From NCBI GenBank assembly GCA_020073265.1, contig JAIQFN010000010.1, positions 1 through 64,000 on the forward strand: a stretch of 64,000 nt of DNA, given 5' to 3'. Source of the DNA: Terriglobia bacterium. GTDB taxonomy: Bacteria > Acidobacteriota > Terriglobia > Bryobacterales > Bryobacteraceae. Both the position numbers and the translations under genes were made by a program. Positions 16,777-25,775 of this stretch are shown here, piece by piece (position 1 is the stretch's first letter; each line of letters starts with the position of its first letter). The notes beneath the pieces were generated by a model. It was not told the origin of the DNA. It made no database searches and was given only the letters and a program-made list of their open reading frames with translations.

Positions 16777-17376
16777 TTTAAGGCTGTCATCTTCGACCTC
16801 GGCAACGTTATCGTGCCGTTTGATTTCAAGCGCGCCTACGCCCGGCTCGGGCCGCTTTCCCCTTACGCCGCCCAGGATATCCCCACCCGGCTCCGCTCCA
16901 CCGACCTGGTGCATCGCTTCGAGACCGGTCAAATAGAGCCCGAACAATTCGTCCAGGAACTCGCGGCGGTGCTCGAATTCAACATCACTTACGCCGAATT
17001 CTGCGAACTCTGGAGCTGCGTCTTCCTTCCGGAAACGCTGGTTCCCGATGCCCTGATCGCCTCGCTCGCCACCCGCTACCGCCTGCTGGTTCTGTCCAAC
17101 ACCAACGCGATCCATTTCCCCATGCTGCGGTCCAGGTATCCCATCCTCGGCCATTTCCATGGCTTCGTTCTGTCCTATGAAGTAGGCGCGGCCAAGCCCT
17201 CCGCCAGAATCTATCAGGAGGCCATCCGGCAGGCCGGATGCAGCGCCGCGGAATGCTTTTTCACCGACGACATCCCGCTGTATGTGGAAGCCGCCCGCGA
17301 ACAAGGCATGGACGCTGTTCAATTCCAGTCGGCCGCCCAGATCGAGAGCGAGCTGCGGTCGCGGGGCGCGCTGTAA
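16777..17376 (+). CDS. HAD-superfamily (YihX-like) phosphatase with lost start codon
   Basis: From 16777 the frame encodes FKAVIFDLGNVIVPFDFKRA, the motif-I start of HAD-IA phosphatases resembling YihX (glucose-1-phosphate phosphatase). It continues with LVLSNTN (motif II), GAAKPSARIYQ (motif III) and CFFTDD (motif IV). All catalytic motifs are intact over about 199 residues. The problem is the start: the first canonical start is a GTG at 16813, which would delete the nucleophile Asp in FDLGN. Upstream the frame runs open into the REP arm to a stop at 16741 and offers only a CTG at 16765, ten bases after AAGGA. The RAYT unit probably removed the native start. The gene is either silenced or started non-canonically. 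Confidence 0.7.
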   Translation, partial: FKAVIFDLGNVIVPFDFKRAYARLGPLSPYAAQDIPTRLRSTDLVHRFETGQIEPEQFVQELAAVLEFNITYAEFCELWSCVFLPETLVPDALIASLATRYRLLVLSNTNAIHFPMLRSRYPILGHFHGFVLSYEVGAAKPSARIYQEAIRQAGCSAAECFFTDDIPLYVEAAREQGMDAVQFQSAAQIESELRSRGAL

Positions 17377-17424
17377 AGACCGGAATTAGCGCCGAAGCGC
17401 CATTAAACTTTCACAATTTTCATA

Positions 17425-17453
17425 TTGACATGCCGCTTGTTTCGGCCTAAAGT
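17425..17453 (+). promoter_or_regulatory. sigma-70-type promoter of the first Oar-like gene
   Basis: TTGACA (17425-17430), a 17-base spacer, and TAAAGT (17448-17453). The predicted leader is about 140 bases to the ATG at 17598. Confidence 0.65.
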
Positions 17454-17597
17454 TGTTCAATCACTCTTCAAGGGGAGGGGTACGGATGGAGAGATGGGCT
17501 CCGTTGCCGGTACTCGTTTACCGGCTCACTAATTCGACCTGTGCCCGCGCGTCTCTAAGCACCTCCCCAGCCCAATTCAAGCCGAAAGGACCAGTTC

Positions 17598-20500
17598 ATG
17601 CATTTTGAATTCGCACGCCTCCGATTCGCCGGCGTATTCATTGGCGTCTGGCTGCTCAGCGCAGCGCTGGCATTTGCCCAAACCGAAGCCAACGTGTCTG
17701 GAACCGTTAGCGATCCGTCCGGCGCGAAGGTCGTTGGCGCTATCGTCACAGCGCTCAATGCCAGCACCGGCGTCAACACGACGATACCCACCAACGATGC
17801 CGGCGTCTATACCATGCCTTCATTGCCCCCGGGCAACTACAAGTTCACGGCTGAGCATCCCGGCTTTCGCAAGGGCGTGATCGATGACGTCGTGCTACAA
17901 ACCGGCACGGTCCTGGTTCTTAACATGGGGCTGGAGCTTGGACAGACCACCGAAACGGTGGAGGTCCAAGCCGTCGCGACGGCAGTGAACGCCACCAGCG
18001 CCTCGGTGGGCAGCGTAGTGGATGGCAAGCGCCTGCTGGATCTTCCGCTGACCGGCCGCAGCGCCTACAACCTGCTGCTTACTCAGCCGGGCGTGCAATT
18101 GGGAACCAACTACTACCTGAACGGAAACCAGGGCACCTCGGTCAACTTCACCATGGACGGCGTCACTGCCATGGACAACCTCCACAACAGCGCGTTCTAT
18201 CTATATAGCAACGTCGTCAGCGTGGATCGCGCCGAGGAGTTCCGCGTCGTCACTTCGGCCGCCGACGCCGAATATGGCCGTGGCTCCGGACAGGTCCAGA
18301 TGGTGTCGCGCGCCGGCACCAATCGCTTCCAGGGCAGCGTGTATTACGAAGTTCGCAACAAGTCTCTCAACGCCAACGATTTCTTCAACAACCTGCAAGG
18401 CACGCCCCGCAGCCAGCTAAAGGAAAACCGCTACGGCGTGCGCTGGGGTGGGCCGCTCAAGAAGAACCGGACCTTCTTCAACGGCATCTACGAGCCCTAC
18501 AAGACCCGCAACTTTACCACCCGAAACAGCCTGGTCTACACAGCCTCGGCGCGCAACGGTGACTTTCGGTTCTACCCCGGCGTTCAGAACCAGAACTTTG
18601 CCCAGGCGAACCCGGCAGTGGACCTGGGAGGCAACCCGATCGTACCCGCTGGCGCCACCGGCCCTCTCAATACCGTCAGAGTCTTGGGCCGCGATCCGAA
18701 CAAGTCGGTCGTCGATCCCACCGGTGCCATGGCGCACGTGCTCGGCTACATGCCGCTGCCTAACAACTTCCGGTTTGGCGACGGATTGAACACCGCCGCC
18801 TACACCTGGAACCAGCCCACGCCCGTGAACTTCGAGCTGTACGAGGGCCGCATCGACCACCTGTTCAACGACAAACACCGGATCGCGATCACCCTCAGCC
18901 AGCAGTCCTATCACAGCTACAACGTCGCTTCGCCGCCGCCATTCCCGGACGTGCCCGGCAATTCGGACCCGACCGAGACCACTACCTACAGCGCCGCGCT
19001 TACTAGTATCCTGCGTCCCAACTTGCTGAACGATGCACGGGTCGGCGTTTTCCGCTATCGCACCATCGTCCAGGCTCCTTACGAGCCCAATCAACCTGGC
19101 GCCACCGCGGACCAACGCAAGAACTACCTGTCGCTCGTCGGCGGTGTCCCCGCGGTCGTCAATCCGACCGCCAACGTCACCACTCCCTACACTCCCGCCG
19201 GCCTCGGCGGCTTCCCCGGCAGTTTCCTCGATCCGAGCTATCAGTGGAGCGACACTCTGACCTGGATCAAAGGTCGTCATTCGTTCAAAGGTGGATTCAC
19301 GGCTCGGTTTATTACGCTATCGGGTTTCGACTTCGGCAGGGGACCGGTTCCGCTCATCTCCGTCGGAGGCCCCCCGCTCCAGCCGGTTACTAACATCAGC
19401 ACCGGCACGAACCCCATCCCCAATATCGGGCTCAACGCTACGGCTGCCACCAATCTCTTATACGACTTGACGGGCTCGGTTCTAGCCGCCCAGCAGGTCA
19501 ATCTGTCCCCCGGCGGAGAGAACCCGGTGTTCCTGCCGGGCCTGCTGCCCTATCGTGCGTGGCACCAAAACGAATATAGCTGGTTCTTCAAAGACGATTT
19601 CAAGGTATCCCCCTCGTTAACCTTGAACCTCGGCGTACGTTGGGAGCTGTACCAGGTTCCCACCGAAGCGCAAGGCAAAATGTTGGCCCCGATCGGCGAC
19701 GGTGGCTCAGTCTTCGGCATCTCCGGAAATACCTTCGGCGCATTGTTCAACCCCACTGCCGCGGCTGGCTCCCAGACGTTGATCCAAGCCATTGGCGCGG
19801 GAACTGCGAACCCGAACCGTACCCTCTACAACGGCGACCTGAACAACTTCGCGCCCGCCGTCGGTCTGGCCTGGAACGTACCCGGAGACGGCTTCTGGAA
19901 GGTGCTGAGCGGAGGCAAGGACCGAATGACCGTCCGTATCGGCTATGGCATCGGCTACTCGCGTCTTCCGATAGGCGTTGTGAACTCGGCGTCCGGGGCC
20001 GAGCCAGGCTACTCAGAAATAGATACGAGTCTCACCGCCACGAATCTCAGCAACCAAAAGCTGCCGGTGCTGCCCACCGGCGTTCCTCTGGCGCCGGTAC
20101 CGCTGGTCGGAACCGGGTCACACACACAGACTCTGTACGCCTATGACCGGGGCCTGCGCACGCCCTACATTCAGAACTACAACTTCACCATTACACGCGC
20201 TCTTACCGACACCATGACGCTGAACGTGGCCTATGTGGGAAGCAAGAGCAGCAAGCTGGTTCGCTCGGTGAACACCAACGAGGTGAACATCTTCGAGAAT
20301 GGCCTCTTGCAGGCGTTCAATACCGTGCAGGGCGGCGGCAGCTCGGCGCTGATCGACCAAATCTTCTCCAACTCGTATGCGGCTGTGGCCGCGGCCGGCG
20401 GCGGCTCCAACTACGTCCGCACCAACAGCGCGACTCAGGGCTTCTTCGCCAACAACAATCCGGGTGGCTTCGCCAACTACATCAGCACCACCAACGCGCT

Positions 20501-21467
20501 CAGTGGCGTGGTCGGCGGACTGCTGTCAAATGCAAAACTGCCGTTGAATTCCATCGTGGCCAATCCCCAGTTCCTCAACACTTTTTTGATCGGCAACTTC
20601 AGCAACGCCACTTACAATTCGTTGCAGGTGGAAGTCAACAAGCGCTTCTCGCACAGCTTCACGCTGCAGAGCAGCTATGTGTGGTCCCACAACCTCGGCG
20701 ATACCGAGGGCGATGTCTCCGGCTCCACGGTACAGGGCGGCGTGGCCGATAGCTATCGCACCCTCCGTAACATGAGCCTCGACAAGCGGCCCCTGAGCTT
20801 TGACTACGCCAGCGTGTTCAAAATCAACGGCCTTTATGAATTGCCCTTCGGCCGCGGCAAAATGCTCGGCCGGAATGCGCCGGGCTGGGTGGACCGCATC
20901 ATCGGCAACTGGCAGATCGGCGCCATCGGGTTATTCTATTCGGGCCGGCCGCTAAACTTCACCGCGCAGAATACCATCAACACCATTGCCGCCACCACCA
21001 GCTCGGCCGCCTTTTCGGCCATGCCGGTCGGCGCGCTGCCGGGTAACGCTGTGCAAAAGGTGGGCAACGGCGTCGTTTATTTCAACGGCCTCAAGCAGGT
21101 CACCGATCCTTCGGTAGCCTACTTGGGAACCTCAGCTCTTAGGTCGCTCTCAACTTTGAAGGCCATTACAGACGCCAGCGGCAACCTCCTGCTGGTGAAT
21201 CCGCTGTCGGGCCAGTTGGGACCGCTGGCCGGTGGCATTCTCCGCGGCCCCGGCGCCAAGACGCTGAACCTGAACGTGATCAAGCGCATCAAGGTTACCG
21301 AGCGGATCACCTTGCAGCTCGGCGCTACCGCAGACAACGTCACCAACACCCCGGTGTTCGCCGATCCGACCACCGATATCAACAACATCAACTTCGGGCG
21401 CATTACCAGCACCGGCGGCCTCACGCCCTTCCGGGTGGTGGTGCTGCAAGGTCGCGTAAACTTCTAG
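17598..21467 (+). CDS. Oar-like TonB-dependent outer-membrane receptor (copy 1)
   Basis: The 1289-residue protein has a signal peptide (ending LAFAQ), then a carboxypeptidase-regulatory/CNA-B-like domain (about 30-112, VSGTVSDPSGAKVVGA), a plug-like region (LPLTGRSAYNLLLTQPGV; AEYGRGSGQVQMVSRAGTNR), and a long beta-barrel ending in aromatic FRVVVLQGRVNF, the usual outer-membrane sorting end. Such Oar-like proteins are abundant in acidobacteria and are thought to take up or bind large substrates; none is identified here. A ribosome site, AAAGGA, precedes the ATG. No SusD-like partner is adjacent. The next gene is a full-length paralogue of about 60% similarity by eye, which points to tandem duplication. 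Confidence 0.88.
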   Translation: MHFEFARLRFAGVFIGVWLLSAALAFAQTEANVSGTVSDPSGAKVVGAIVTALNASTGVNTTIPTNDAGVYTMPSLPPGNYKFTAEHPGFRKGVIDDVVLQTGTVLVLNMGLELGQTTETVEVQAVATAVNATSASVGSVVDGKRLLDLPLTGRSAYNLLLTQPGVQLGTNYYLNGNQGTSVNFTMDGVTAMDNLHNSAFYLYSNVVSVDRAEEFRVVTSAADAEYGRGSGQVQMVSRAGTNRFQGSVYYEVRNKSLNANDFFNNLQGTPRSQLKENRYGVRWGGPLKKNRTFFNGIYEPYKTRNFTTRNSLVYTASARNGDFRFYPGVQNQNFAQANPAVDLGGNPIVPAGATGPLNTVRVLGRDPNKSVVDPTGAMAHVLGYMPLPNNFRFGDGLNTAAYTWNQPTPVNFELYEGRIDHLFNDKHRIAITLSQQSYHSYNVASPPPFPDVPGNSDPTETTTYSAALTSILRPNLLNDARVGVFRYRTIVQAPYEPNQPGATADQRKNYLSLVGGVPAVVNPTANVTTPYTPAGLGGFPGSFLDPSYQWSDTLTWIKGRHSFKGGFTARFITLSGFDFGRGPVPLISVGGPPLQPVTNISTGTNPIPNIGLNATAATNLLYDLTGSVLAAQQVNLSPGGENPVFLPGLLPYRAWHQNEYSWFFKDDFKVSPSLTLNLGVRWELYQVPTEAQGKMLAPIGDGGSVFGISGNTFGALFNPTAAAGSQTLIQAIGAGTANPNRTLYNGDLNNFAPAVGLAWNVPGDGFWKVLSGGKDRMTVRIGYGIGYSRLPIGVVNSASGAEPGYSEIDTSLTATNLSNQKLPVLPTGVPLAPVPLVGTGSHTQTLYAYDRGLRTPYIQNYNFTITRALTDTMTLNVAYVGSKSSKLVRSVNTNEVNIFENGLLQAFNTVQGGGSSALIDQIFSNSYAAVAAAGGGSNYVRTNSATQGFFANNNPGGFANYISTTNALSGVVGGLLSNAKLPLNSIVANPQFLNTFLIGNFSNATYNSLQVEVNKRFSHSFTLQSSYVWSHNLGDTEGDVSGSTVQGGVADSYRTLRNMSLDKRPLSFDYASVFKINGLYELPFGRGKMLGRNAPGWVDRIIGNWQIGAIGLFYSGRPLNFTAQNTINTIAATTSSAAFSAMPVGALPGNAVQKVGNGVVYFNGLKQVTDPSVAYLGTSALRSLSTLKAITDASGNLLLVNPLSGQLGPLAGGILRGPGAKTLNLNVIKRIKVTERITLQLGATADNVTNTPVFADPTTDINNINFGRITSTGGLTPFRVVVLQGRVNF

Positions 21468-21501
21468 CCCGGCCTGTCGCTGGATTTGACAAAAGCCTCG
21501 A

Positions 21502-21525
21502 GGGCCAGCCCTAAACCGCTGGCCC
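21502..21525 (+). terminator. hairpin after the first Oar-like gene
   Basis: GGGCCAGC pairs perfectly with GCTGGCCC across an 8-base loop, 35 bases after the stop. No U-tract follows, so termination is uncertain; mRNA 3'-end protection is as likely. Confidence 0.4.
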
Positions 21526-21605
21526 GCAGGCTCCAAGGCTACTTCCAACCAGCTCCATTAAAAAAATTTAATCCCACGGAATCGCTCCTCACGCTAGTTA
21601 CGTTA

Positions 21606-21633
21606 TTGACAAGCTCTAGGGTAGTGTCATAAG
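21606..21633 (+). promoter_or_regulatory. promoter of the second Oar-like gene
   Basis: TTGACA (21606-21611), a 16-base spacer and CATAAG (21628-21633). The two receptor genes therefore seem to be transcribed separately. The remaining bases of this 306-base gap hold the hairpin above and no gene. Confidence 0.55.
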
Positions 21634-21773
21634 TTTGTTCGATACCGTAGGTTTCAGGGAATAGAACGACAGGAGCAGGACCGTTCGGCGTTGTTCTCGC
21701 GAGCACGCAAGGTTGAGTTGTGTCCTCCGTTGCTGTTCCCGTAAGATATTCAAAACGGAAAGGATCACACTAC

Positions 21774-24700
21774 ATGTATCGTCGCCTCGTCAGCGAGACT
21801 CTCCTCACCAAGCTGACCTTCGCAGGTTTGCGAACGAGCTGCACTGTAATCGCTATTCTGCTATTCGCCGGGGCTTTGGCCTTTGGGCAGACCCAGGCCA
21901 GCGTCTCGGGTACGGTTACCGATCCCTCCGGCGCGAACGTCGTCAACGCGACCGTTACCGCGCTCAATGTCGATACCGGCGCCACCACCACGGCCGCCAC
22001 CAACGAATCCGGGATCTATGTCTTCGGCTCTTTGCTCCCCGGCAAATACCGGTTCACCGCCGAGCACATGGGCTTTCGGCAAGCGGCGATCAGCGACGTA
22101 GAAGTCTCGGTAGGCGCCAGGCTCACCATCAATCTTCCGCTCGAACTTGGGCAGACCACCGAATCCATCGAGGTTCAGGCCAACGCCACTGCGTTGAACA
22201 CCTCCAGCGCCACCATCGGCAATGTGGTGAACGGCAGAAAGCTGTTGGACCTTCCATTGACGGGCCGCAGCGCCTACAACCTCATCGCCACGCAACCGGG
22301 CGTCATCAGCGGCACCAACTACGTCCTGAACGGCAACACCGGAAACTCCACCAACTTCACCATGGACGGCATCAACGCGCAGAACAACCTGCTCACCGGT
22401 TCGTTCTTCCTGTATAGCAATGTCGTCAGCGTGGACCGCGCCGAAGAGTTTCGCGTCGTCACCTCGCCGGCTGACGCCGAATACGGCCGCGGCGCCGGGC
22501 AGGTGCAGATGATCACCCGCGGTGGCTCCAACCAGTTCCACGGCAGCGGTTTCTTTGAACACCGCAACACGGATCTCAACGCCAATACCTGGATCAACAA
22601 TTCTCTGGGTGTCGACCCAGTCACTCATCTGCCCATCGCAGGACGAAATATTCTGATTCAGAACAACTACGGAGTACGTTTTGGCGGGCCCGTGAAGAAG
22701 AACAAGACGTTCTTCAACGGCATCTGGGAACCTTATAAGCAGCGTCAGGCCGGCTCGTTTACGGCCACCGTCTACACGCCATCCGCCCGCGCCGGCAATT
22801 TCCGCTTCTTCCCTGGCGCGCTGAACCAGAACGCCCAGTCGGCCAACCCCAGCGTGGATTTATCGGGCAACCCGGTCCAGCCCGCGGGCGCCACCGGTCC
22901 GCTGCAAACGGTACCCCTGTTCGGCCGCGACCCGAGCCGCCTGGCGGCCGATCCCACCGGCATCGTCGCCCACAACCTGGGCCTCATGCCGCTGCCCAAT
23001 AACTTCCGCGTCGGCGATGGCCTGAACACCGCCGGCTTCACTTGGACCCGCCCGATTCCCGTCAATTTCGAGCTGTACGAAGGACGCATCGATCACCAGT
23101 TCAGCGAGAGGGAACGGCTGACTATGACGCTCAACCAACAGTCCTATCACAGTTACAATGTCGCCACACCGCAACCCTACCCAGCCGTGCCCGGCCAGGT
23201 GGATCCCACCGAGACCACTCAATACAGCGTCGCGTTGACCAGTATCCTCAAGCCCAACCTCATCAACGATCTCCGGCTGGGCGCTTTCCGCCCCCGCACT
23301 CTGGTGCTCACGCCTTTCGACAAGAATCAACCGGGATCTCAAGGCCTGCTGCCGACCATCGGCGGCCAGCCGTTTGTTCTCCAATTTGCCAGCGGCGGCG
23401 TCACCAATCCGGTGAGCGGCGACGAAAGCAATTACATCGCCCCCGTCTATCAATCCGGCGACAGCGTGACCTGGATCAGAGGCCGGCACTCGTTCAAGAG
23501 CGGCGCTGAAGTGCGGCTCATCTCGGACTCCGGCTACGACGCCTTCACGGTTGTCCCGCGCGCCTTGGTGAGCGCGGTCCTGGCCCCGGTGCAGAACATC
23601 ACCAACATCACCGGCATCGGATCCAACACCACAACCGCCCAGAACACCTTGCTGGATCTCACCGGCTCCACCGGCACTTCCTTCCAGACCAACAATTCGG
23701 CTGGCGGCAAGAATCCGGTCTTCACGCCCGGCCTGCAACGATTCCGCGAGTGGCATCAAAACGAATTCAGTTGGTACTTCAAAGACGACTGGAAGGTCAC
23801 GCCGTCTTTCACCCTGAATCTCGGCGTTCGTTACGAATTGTACATGCCGCCCACCGAAGGCCAGGGCAAGATGATCACTCCCCTGGGCGGAGGCGCTGGC
23901 GCATTCGGCATTTCCGGCACCAGCTTCGCCAATGCAGAATTCAATCCCGGCGTCACCAATGGCTCGCTCGTGCAAATCGCCAACATCGGAGCGAGCACTG
24001 CCAACCCCGATACCCAGCTTTACGACACCGACCGGAACAACTTCGCGCCCGCCGTTGGCTTCGCCTGGTCGCTGCCCTGGCTCGGCAAGGACAAGACCGT
24101 CATTCGCGCCGGTTACGGAATCGGCTACGTCCGCTTGCCCATCTACCTGACGCACAACAACGCCGGACTCGAGCCCGGGCTGTCGGAAACCGACATCTTC
24201 TTCGGACAAACCAATCTCTCGAATCTGAAGCTCCCGGTGCAACCCACCGGTGTGCCTCTGTCTGTGGTGCCGACCACCGGAGCCGGCTCGCATACTCAGA
24301 CCCTGTTCTCGTTCAACAACAATCTGCGCACGCCTTACACGCAGAACTTCAACTTCAGCATCCAGCGCCAGCTCACCGGAAATACCTCGCTCACTTTGAG
24401 CTACGTCGGCAGCAAGGGCAGCAAGCTGGCCCGCTCCGTCGATGTGAACGAGGTGAACGTTTTCGAGAACGGCCTGCTGAACGCGTTTAACATCGTTCAG
24501 GCCGGCGGCACCTCTCCTTTGATCGAGCAGATCTTTAATCCGGCCAAGTACCCGGCCGTTGCCGCCGCCGGCACCGGATCCAACTACGTCCGGACCAACG
24601 GTTCAACGTTTTCGTTCATCGCCAACAACAGCCCCGGTGGCCTGGCCAACTATATCAGCAGCACCACCGCTCTCACCGGCCTCGCGGGCGGCTTGCTGGC

Positions 24701-25589
24701 CAATGCCGGCCTGCCTGCCAACTTCGTGGTTGCCAATCCGCAGTACCTCACCAGTTACTATGTGGGCAACTTCGGCAACTCGTCCTACCATTCGCTGGTC
24801 GTCCAGGTGGATCGGCAGTTGAGCCACGGCCTGACTCTCCAGGGCAGTTATGTCTGGAGTAAGCTGCTGGGCGACGAAGAGGGCGACGGCAGTACGCTTC
24901 AGTCCAGTTTCCGCACGCTCCGCAATTTCAGCCTGGACAAGCACCTGCTGTCCTACAACCACACCGGCGTCATGAAGATCAACGGGATTTACGAGCTGCC
25001 CTTCGGCCGCGGCAAGCTGATCGGGCGCGACGCCAACGGCTTCCTCGATCGCGTGATCGGCGGCTGGCAAATGGGCGGCATCTACAACTACTACAGCGGC
25101 TCGCCCTGGACCATCACCGCGCAAAACACGCTCAACAACTACGGTCTGGCCAACGCCAACGAGCAGTTCACGCCCACGGCGCTCGGTGCGCTTCCGTCCC
25201 CCGGCGTATCGAAGCTCGGCAGCGGCGCGGTTCTTTTGACCGGCTTCACCCAATCCAACCCGGTGGGGCTTTCCACCTTGAGAACCATTAGTACGGGCGG
25301 ATCGCCGCTCCTGGTCAATCCGGGTCCGGGCCAGCTCGGCACGCTCCCCCTGACTCCGCTGGTCGGCCCCGGAGCCAATACGATCGACGTGAACCTGATC
25401 AAGCGCGTTCGAATCACCGAGCGCGTCACTCTGCAGGTCGGCGCAACAGCTCAGAACCTCACCAATACGCCGGTATTCAACAACCCGACGCTCGCCAATT
25501 CGAACATCAACAGCGTCAACTTCGGCCGCATCACCACCAACGGCGCGACGCCGCGCATCATCGTGTTACAGGGCCGCGTTATCTTCTAG
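21774..25589 (+). CDS. Oar-like TonB-dependent outer-membrane receptor (copy 2)
   Basis: The protein has 1271 residues from the ATG at 21774, which is preceded by GGAAAGGA; an in-frame start 54 bases upstream lacks such a site. The architecture is the same as in copy 1: signal peptide ending LAFGQ, CNA-B-like domain (VSGTVTDPSGANVVNA), plug motifs (LPLTGRSAYNLIATQPGV; AEYGRGAGQVQMITRGGSNQ) and a barrel ending IIVLQGRVIF. Long identical stretches such as YSNVVSVDRAEEFRVVTS link the two copies. Differences are concentrated in barrel loops, as expected if the paralogues bind different ligands (inference). A strong intrinsic terminator follows. Confidence 0.88.
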   Translation: MYRRLVSETLLTKLTFAGLRTSCTVIAILLFAGALAFGQTQASVSGTVTDPSGANVVNATVTALNVDTGATTTAATNESGIYVFGSLLPGKYRFTAEHMGFRQAAISDVEVSVGARLTINLPLELGQTTESIEVQANATALNTSSATIGNVVNGRKLLDLPLTGRSAYNLIATQPGVISGTNYVLNGNTGNSTNFTMDGINAQNNLLTGSFFLYSNVVSVDRAEEFRVVTSPADAEYGRGAGQVQMITRGGSNQFHGSGFFEHRNTDLNANTWINNSLGVDPVTHLPIAGRNILIQNNYGVRFGGPVKKNKTFFNGIWEPYKQRQAGSFTATVYTPSARAGNFRFFPGALNQNAQSANPSVDLSGNPVQPAGATGPLQTVPLFGRDPSRLAADPTGIVAHNLGLMPLPNNFRVGDGLNTAGFTWTRPIPVNFELYEGRIDHQFSERERLTMTLNQQSYHSYNVATPQPYPAVPGQVDPTETTQYSVALTSILKPNLINDLRLGAFRPRTLVLTPFDKNQPGSQGLLPTIGGQPFVLQFASGGVTNPVSGDESNYIAPVYQSGDSVTWIRGRHSFKSGAEVRLISDSGYDAFTVVPRALVSAVLAPVQNITNITGIGSNTTTAQNTLLDLTGSTGTSFQTNNSAGGKNPVFTPGLQRFREWHQNEFSWYFKDDWKVTPSFTLNLGVRYELYMPPTEGQGKMITPLGGGAGAFGISGTSFANAEFNPGVTNGSLVQIANIGASTANPDTQLYDTDRNNFAPAVGFAWSLPWLGKDKTVIRAGYGIGYVRLPIYLTHNNAGLEPGLSETDIFFGQTNLSNLKLPVQPTGVPLSVVPTTGAGSHTQTLFSFNNNLRTPYTQNFNFSIQRQLTGNTSLTLSYVGSKGSKLARSVDVNEVNVFENGLLNAFNIVQAGGTSPLIEQIFNPAKYPAVAAAGTGSNYVRTNGSTFSFIANNSPGGLANYISSTTALTGLAGGLLANAGLPANFVVANPQYLTSYYVGNFGNSSYHSLVVQVDRQLSHGLTLQGSYVWSKLLGDEEGDGSTLQSSFRTLRNFSLDKHLLSYNHTGVMKINGIYELPFGRGKLIGRDANGFLDRVIGGWQMGGIYNYYSGSPWTITAQNTLNNYGLANANEQFTPTALGALPSPGVSKLGSGAVLLTGFTQSNPVGLSTLRTISTGGSPLLVNPGPGQLGTLPLTPLVGPGANTIDVNLIKRVRITERVTLQVGATAQNLTNTPVFNNPTLANSNINSVNFGRITTNGATPRIIVLQGRVIF

Positions 25590-25595
25590 CAAGCC

Positions 25596-25621
25596 GCGGC
25601 TCCGCCACCATACGGAGCCGC
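25596..25621 (+). other. hairpin behind copy 2
   Basis: GCGGCTCCG pairs with CGGAGCCGC across 8 bases, six bases after the stop codon. It lacks a U-tract and is followed by the better terminator at 25644. Confidence 0.45.
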
Positions 25622-25643
25622 GCCCTTCAACCGCATTCGTGAA

Positions 25644-25680
25644 AAGCCTGGTGGCCGAAAACCACCAGGCTTGGTTTTCC
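25644..25680 (+). terminator. intrinsic terminator of the Oar-like cluster
   Basis: A perfect 11-bp stem, AAGCCTGGTGG / CCACCAGGCTT, with a CCGAAAA loop is followed by GGTTTTCC. Confidence 0.65.
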
Positions 25681-25729
25681 TCAGCCAAGTCGCAACCATT
25701 CAAGCCCTTTAAAAACAACCACTTACGGC

Positions 25730-25745
25730 TGGCATAAAACCTGCA
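25730..25745 (+). promoter_or_regulatory. sigma-54-type promoter of the Gly/Tyr-rich secreted protein
   Basis: TGGCATA-AAAC-CTGCA keeps the GG and GC dinucleotides of the -24/-12 consensus at exact spacing. The predicted start (about 25756) leaves a 20-base leader with GAGAGG nine bases before the ATG at 25776. Confidence 0.55.
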
Positions 25746-25775
25746 TTTAGGGTTGGTTTGAGAGGCTTGATCAAT

